Source: Imperialibacter sp040222385 (GTDB lineage Bacteria > Bacteroidota > Bacteroidia > Cytophagales > Cyclobacteriaceae). From it: DNA of 64,000 bases. Below the pieces are notes generated by a model, which was given only the letters and a program-made list of their open reading frames with translations, had not been told where the DNA came from and searched no databases. This document shows positions 60,138-64,000 of this stretch, piece after piece. The DNA lies in NCBI RefSeq assembly GCF_040222385.1, contig NZ_JAVKDF010000010.1, positions 62,001 through 126,000 on the forward strand. The letters run 5' to 3'. A program made the translations under genes and the position numbers. How positions within the stretch are numbered: the first letter of the stretch is position 1; each line of letters opens with the position of its first letter.

Positions 60138-61244
60138 TTATTCGCTTACCGCCACAGCAATTTTTGAATCAGCGGTTCCGTAATATAAGTACCATTTGCC
60201 TTTGAAATTCACTAAGCCTTCCAGAAAACACACATTGTTTACCTGGCCGGTGATTTCATAGTCCTTATCGGGTGTCATAAAGTAATCGTCGGAGCGACTC
60301 ACCACTTTGGAGGGGTCGTTGATGTCGAAAAGTATTTGTCCTGCGGAGTAGGTGCCGTCTGCCAAATCAGCTGTTCGGTTTTCTCCATAGTTGCGACTGT
60401 TGTAAATAAGGAGGATGCCCTGTTCGGTGATGAAAGCTTGAGGGCCGGGCTCCACCAGGTCGCTGTCAAACTTGCCCGGCCGGGGACCAAATATGGATTT
60501 CAGTTTGTAGTCGGTTACTCCAGCCGCCTCATCTGTTACCGGCGTCCAGTTGATGAGGTCGTCGGACCAGGCCAGGTAGATGTTGGTGTCGCCCCAGTAC
60601 ATCCAGTACTTGCCATTGATTTTGGTAGCAACAAATTTATCGCCGTCTCTTTTTGTGACAACAGCCCCTGATTTCGACCAAAGGTCGAGGAACTTTCCAT
60701 TTTCGGCTGATTGAAAGACGGGGCCATATTTTGTCCAGCTCGTTAAATCTCTAGATGACGCCACCAGGAGTCGGGCTACTTCGCCGTCATAAGCCGTGTA
60801 GGTCATAAAATAGGTGCCGTCTTCGCTTTCCACAATCCTTGGGTCTTCGCAGCCGCCTTCCCACTCGTATTTGCTCTGTGCGTCATTTTCGGGGTAGAAA
60901 ATGGGCGCTGGCATCCTTTCGAAATGGACGCCATCATCGCTGACGGCTAGTCCAATGCGGGACGTGCCTGCATATTTTCCGACCTTGTCTTCTGCTCTGT
61001 ACAGCAAATGCACTTTCCCATTTCTTACCAGTGCCGTGGGGTTGAATACGTCCTTTGCTTCCCAATACACGCTGTCCATTCTTACTGGACAGAAAAAAGC
61101 TGTGCTATCGAGAGCTGTTAAGATGGGGTTGGCAGCATCCTGTTTGACAAAGGGGCCAATTTGCCAGGGAGTAGTTGGCTGGTTGGAGGTGCAGCCGGCG
61201 AGTAGAAAAGGCCCAAGAGCCAGTAGAAACAAAATTCTTTTCAT
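60138..61244 (-). CDS. GH130-family lipoprotein (mannoside phosphorylase/hydrolase type)
   Basis: 368 residues from the ATG at 61244 with a lipoprotein signal ending LAGC (Cys18). It is a five-bladed propeller of the GH130/GH43-like type: NPTALVRNGKVHLLYRAEDK, SRIGLAVSDDGVHFERMPAP, EWEGGCEDPRI and the C-terminal VCFLEGLVNFKGKWYLYYGT with DSKIAVA. GH130 members are phosphorylases or hydrolases of beta-mannosides; a surface-anchored form points to hydrolysis rather than cytoplasmic phosphorolysis. Paired with DUF1080. No SusC/D genes are adjacent. Confidence 0.8.
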   Translation of the reverse strand: MKRILFLLALGPFLLAGCTSNQPTTPWQIGPFVKQDAANPILTALDSTAFFCPVRMDSVYWEAKDVFNPTALVRNGKVHLLYRAEDKVGKYAGTSRIGLAVSDDGVHFERMPAPIFYPENDAQSKYEWEGGCEDPRIVESEDGTYFMTYTAYDGEVARLLVASSRDLTSWTKYGPVFQSAENGKFLDLWSKSGAVVTKRDGDKFVATKINGKYWMYWGDTNIYLAWSDDLINWTPVTDEAAGVTDYKLKSIFGPRPGKFDSDLVEPGPQAFITEQGILLIYNSRNYGENRTADLADGTYSAGQILFDINDPSKVVSRSDDYFMTPDKDYEITGQVNNVCFLEGLVNFKGKWYLYYGTADSKIAVAVSE

Positions 61245-61363
61245 GAGCAAGTAGGTAAGTGTAATGTGTCGATAAAAGTAGTCTAAATAGTTAACACTAA
61301 GTTTGAATGCCTGGAAAATGGTAACTCCGCCCGCAACAGAGGTGTCTGAGGCCGGTTAAAACG

Positions 61364-61408
61364 AAAAAAAGCCCCTGACAGCAAGGGCTATCAGGGGCTT
61401 TTATTATT
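61364..61408. terminator. Bidirectional terminator after atpC
   Basis: A7, GCCCCTGA (61371-61378), 12-base loop, TCAGGGGC (61391-61398), T-rich. Strong enough to stop the atpDC transcript and, from the other strand, the GH130 region. Confidence 0.88.
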
Positions 61409-61420
61409 TGCTATGATGAT

Positions 61421-61663
61421 CTATTCCACGGATTCTGCAAGAACAATCACATGATTGTTTCTTACTTCAACAACACCCCCATCAACAAGAAGGATTTTTG
61501 ATCCTTCTTTGGTTTTGTATATTAAATCTCCCTTCGCCAAAGAGCTGATAATAGGTGCGTGATTGTTCAGCACCTGAAAAGAGCCGTCGCTGCCGGGAAA
61601 AGTAGCAGCATCAACTTCTCCTTCAAACACTTTACGATCGGGTGTGATAATTTCCAAATACAT
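61421..61663 (-). CDS. atpC: ATP synthase epsilon subunit, short form
   Basis: 80 residues containing only the N-terminal beta-sandwich (EIITPDRKVFEGEVDAATFPG, VLNNHAPIISSLAKGDL, DGGVVEVRNNHVIVLAES). The C-terminal helical hairpin (~50 residues in E. coli) that inhibits ATP hydrolysis is missing. This short form is found in other Bacteroidota as far as I know. It lies 16 bases after atpD; the rest of the ATP synthase operon is elsewhere. Confidence 0.93.
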   Translation of the reverse strand: MYLEIITPDRKVFEGEVDAATFPGSDGSFQVLNNHAPIISSLAKGDLIYKTKEGSKILLVDGGVVEVRNNHVIVLAESVE

Positions 61664-61679
61664 GTTCTACAGTTTCAGA

Positions 61680-63191
61680 TTATGCTTTAGCAGCTTCAGC
61701 CAACATTTTCTCACCAGCTTCGATTGCCTGCTCAATAGTTCCTTTCAGGTTGAACGCCGATTCGGGAAGGTGATCAACGTCACCAGCCATGATCATATTG
61801 AAACCTTTAATAGTGTCCTTGATGTCAACCAGCTGGCCAGGGATACCTGTAAACTGCTCGGCTACGTGGAACGGCTGAGAAAGGAAACGCTGCACACGAC
61901 GAGCTCTTGATACAGCCTGCTTATCTTCGTCAGAAAGCTCATCCATACCAAGGATGGCAATGATATCCTGAAGTTCTTTGTAGCGCTGAAGAATTTCCTT
62001 CACGTTTTGCGCACATCTGTAATGCTCTTCGCCCACGATGTCGGCTGAAAGAATTCTTGACGTAGAATCCAAAGGATCCACGGCAGGATAAATACCTAGC
62101 TCTGAAATCTTTCTTGAAAGTACCGTGGTAGCATCAAGGTGAGAGAAGGTAGTTGCCGGAGCAGGGTCAGTCAAGTCATCAGCAGGTACATAAACAGCCT
62201 GCACCGATGTGATAGAACCATTTTTCGTAGAAGTAATTCTCTCCTGCATAGCACCCATTTCGGTAGCCAGTGTAGGCTGGTAACCTACCGCAGAAGGCAT
62301 ACGACCAAGAAGGGCAGACACCTCAGACCCAGCCTGGGTGAAACGGAAGATATTGTCGATAAAGAAAAGAATGTCTTTTCCTTTGCCTGTTCCATCACCA
62401 TCACGGTAGTACTCGGCCAGGGTAAGGCCTGACAAAGCCACTCTAGCACGTGCCCCAGGAGGCTCGTTCATTTGGCCAAACACGAAGGTAGCCTTCGACT
62501 CAAGTAATTTCTTTTTGTCTACTTTGCTAAGATCCCAACCACCTTTTTCCATCGAATGAAGGAAGTCGTCGCCATAGTTTACGATACCAGATTCAATCAT
62601 TTCACGAAGAAGGTCATTTCCTTCACGTGTTCTTTCACCAACACCAGCAAACACCGACAGACCTGCATAAGCCTTGGCAATGTTGTTGATCAGCTCCTGG
62701 ATCAATACGGTTTTGCCCACACCGGCACCGCCGAACAAGCCAATTTTACCACCTTTTGAGTAGGGCTCGATAAGGTCGATTACTTTGATGCCTGTAAAAA
62801 GCACCTCAGTAGAAGTTGAAAGGTCTTCGAACCTGGGGGCGGAACGGTGGATAGGAAGTCTGTTTTTTCCTTCAGGCTGGCTGATGCCGTCAATGGCTTC
62901 GCCAACTACGTTAAAGAGACGGCCTTTGATATCATCGCCGATCGGCATAGAAATAGGAGCTCCAGTGTCAGTTACTACTATTCCTCTGCTCAAACCATCG
63001 GTACTGTCCATGGCAATCGTACGAACCCTGTCTTCGCCCAGGTGTTGCTGTACTTCCAGGATTACTACCTGGCCATTTTCTTTGGTAACCTTAAGGGCAT
63101 CAAGGATTTCGGGCAGTTTGGAGCCTTCGCCTTCAAAACTAACGTCAACGACGGGTCCAATTACCTGGGTTATTCTTCCGGTGTTCGCCAT
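61680..63191 (-). CDS. atpD: ATP synthase beta subunit
   Basis: Catalytic F1 subunit. 503 residues with the Walker A loop GGAGVGKTVLIQEL, the ATPase signature PAVDPLDSTSR, DDLTDPAPATTF and the N-terminal RITQVIGPVVDVSFEGEGSKL. Normal length is ~460-505. It is followed by atpC and has its own promoter, with the two split from the other ATP synthase genes. Confidence 0.98.
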   Translation of the reverse strand: MANTGRITQVIGPVVDVSFEGEGSKLPEILDALKVTKENGQVVILEVQQHLGEDRVRTIAMDSTDGLSRGIVVTDTGAPISMPIGDDIKGRLFNVVGEAIDGISQPEGKNRLPIHRSAPRFEDLSTSTEVLFTGIKVIDLIEPYSKGGKIGLFGGAGVGKTVLIQELINNIAKAYAGLSVFAGVGERTREGNDLLREMIESGIVNYGDDFLHSMEKGGWDLSKVDKKKLLESKATFVFGQMNEPPGARARVALSGLTLAEYYRDGDGTGKGKDILFFIDNIFRFTQAGSEVSALLGRMPSAVGYQPTLATEMGAMQERITSTKNGSITSVQAVYVPADDLTDPAPATTFSHLDATTVLSRKISELGIYPAVDPLDSTSRILSADIVGEEHYRCAQNVKEILQRYKELQDIIAILGMDELSDEDKQAVSRARRVQRFLSQPFHVAEQFTGIPGQLVDIKDTIKGFNMIMAGDVDHLPESAFNLKGTIEQAIEAGEKMLAEAAKA

Positions 63192-63238
63192 TATTTTGTG
63201 AGTGTTATAAGAATTATGTCACTTTGAATTTCGAAGTG

Positions 63239-63269
63239 CAAAATTAAACCAATAATCCTTTAAAGCCAA
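63239..63269 (-). promoter_or_regulatory. Promoter of atpD-atpC
   Basis: Minus strand: TTG (63269-63267), 20 bases, TAATTTTG (63246-63239). The atpD ATG is 48 bases downstream. Confidence 0.6.
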
Positions 63270-63368
63270 GTTTGATTTCCATCTTGATTCCAAAGAATTT
63301 GAATTCTTTTCAGCTTATGCGTGAACCACTTAGAATGAGGCTTCGAGAGGCGATTTTGTCTTTCTCAA

Positions 63369-64000
63369 CTAAACTTTCAAAACGATGCGAAACGTGGTTC
63401 CTTTGTCCAGCTCAGATGATTTAACAAAAATCTTTCCTGTGTGATAATTTTCAATAATTCGCTTTACCAATGTTAGTCCAAGTCCCCAGCCTCTTTTCTT
63501 GGAGGTGTACCCTGGCTGGAACACAGAACCGATTTTTGATTTAGGGATTCCTTTTCCCGTGTCGCTGATGTCAACCATTACCTTGCCCTCGTTGGCTTTC
63601 AGGATTTTGATTTCGATGGTGCCTGTACCACTCATGGCATCCACGGCATTTTTGCAGAGGTTTTCCACTACCCAGGCAAACAGGGGCTTATTGATGTCGG
63701 CTTTGATGTCTTTGTTCGGGAAGGCGCTGAGAATAAACTTCACCCGTGTCGAAACCCTTTTTTGCAGATAATTGATGGTTTCCTCTAAGGCGTCGTAGAG
63801 GTTTTCCTCGTTGAGCTGAGGTACCGAACCAATATTTGAAAACCTGGAGGTGATCATTTCCAGCCTTTCGATGTCTTTGTTGAGCTCAGGGATGATGTCT
63901 GAATCTTTGAAGCGGTCGTCTGTTTTGAAATATTCCACCCATGCCATGAGCGAGGAGAGCGGCGTGCCCAACTGATGTGCCGTTTCTTTGGCCAGCCCCA
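63369..64000 (-). CDS. Sensor histidine kinase, C-terminal part (cut by window edge)
   Basis: The frame is open to the right edge; the visible ~210 residues begin at the phospho-acceptor helix GLAKETAHQLGTPLSSLMAW, where His is in AHQLGTPL. The HATPase domain has VENLCKNAVDAM, ISDTGKGIPKS, KKRGWGLGLTLVKRIIENY and TTFRIVLKV at the end. The N-terminal sensor part is outside. It is separated from atpD by ~180 bases. Confidence 0.9.
   Translation of the reverse strand, partial: GLAKETAHQLGTPLSSLMAWVEYFKTDDRFKDSDIIPELNKDIERLEMITSRFSNIGSVPQLNEENLYDALEETINYLQKRVSTRVKFILSAFPNKDIKADINKPLFAWVVENLCKNAVDAMSGTGTIEIKILKANEGKVMVDISDTGKGIPKSKIGSVFQPGYTSKKRGWGLGLTLVKRIIENYHTGKIFVKSSELDKGTTFRIVLKV

Noticed and set aside
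1..64000. CRISPR arrays, insertion sequences, integrases, rRNA genes, further tRNAs
   Set aside because: None seen on reading. The only tandem repeat noted outside coding sequence is the 2 x 21 bp element at 51746-51787, which has no spacers and no cas genes nearby.

Overview
The window looks like a chromosome segment of a Cytophagales-type member of the Bacteroidota, probably a marine or environmental Flammeovirgaceae/Imperialibacter-like lineage. The evidence is mid-range base composition, Bacteroidota -33/-7 promoters (TTG or TTTG, about 20 bp, TAnnTTTG), a group II PcrB, an OprO/P-type porin, an AccD without its zinc ribbon, a DnaJ with half of its zinc centres, a CarB without the allosteric domain, a short ATP synthase epsilon subunit, IVSHNLRAP-type histidine kinases, and PadR plus FtsX-permease pairs. 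Most of it is core housekeeping sequence. I see no prophage, insertion sequence, integron or CRISPR array.

Layout. 1-2.8 kb: end of panC, then panD, a flippase-like membrane protein, a heptose-phosphate adenylyltransferase and a zinc peptidase, chained by overlapping starts. 2.9-5.1 kb: acyl-CoA dehydrogenase and an AraC-type regulator. 5.1-6.6 kb (minus): a holin-like membrane protein, a YtxH-like protein that appears frameshifted at an A9 run, and pcrB. 6.6-10.7 kb: a phosphate-uptake island (Na/Pi symporter, OprO/P porin, divergent PiT-like transporter) with PHO-box-like direct repeats. 10.7-20.2 kb (minus): rpsP-rimM-trmD, a LacI-type regulator, rplS, dapF, secA, a SPOR lipoprotein and an M20 amidohydrolase. 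20.4-26.1 kb: the 2-oxoglutarate dehydrogenase complex E1-E2-E3. 26.3-29.5 kb: carB and a DUF4834 protein. 29.6-35.2 kb: an outer-membrane barrel, accD, nqrF, an arginase-fold protein with a reduced metal site, and PspC. 35.2-39.4 kb: small unknown genes, an SMP-30 lipoprotein, upp and an M42 peptidase. 39.5-44.5 kb: hpt, adk, obg, grpE, dnaJ and an exported unknown protein. 44.7-52.2 kb: three histidine kinases, a NarL-type response regulator, a tandem 21-bp repeat and a small secreted repeat protein. 52.3-58.3 kb: FtsX permease with PadR, pyrophosphatase, Dps, and a DegP-like protease. 58.5-64 kb: tRNA-Asn, a HigBA toxin-antitoxin pair, a DUF1080/GH130 pair, atpD-atpC, and the end of another histidine kinase.

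The parts most worth a second look are the phosphate island with its conserved 17-bp direct-repeat operators; the out-of-frame 58-codon continuation of the YtxH-like gene; the arginase-fold protein that keeps all Mn-A ligands but loses both Mn-B-specific ligands; the tandem 21-bp repeat between a response regulator gene and a secreted LKGPAYKN-repeat protein; and palindromic operators in front of padR and higBA. No clearly unprecedented multi-gene system is visible; these are the best candidates for new biology. All functional calls rest on reading motifs by eye, with no database search.
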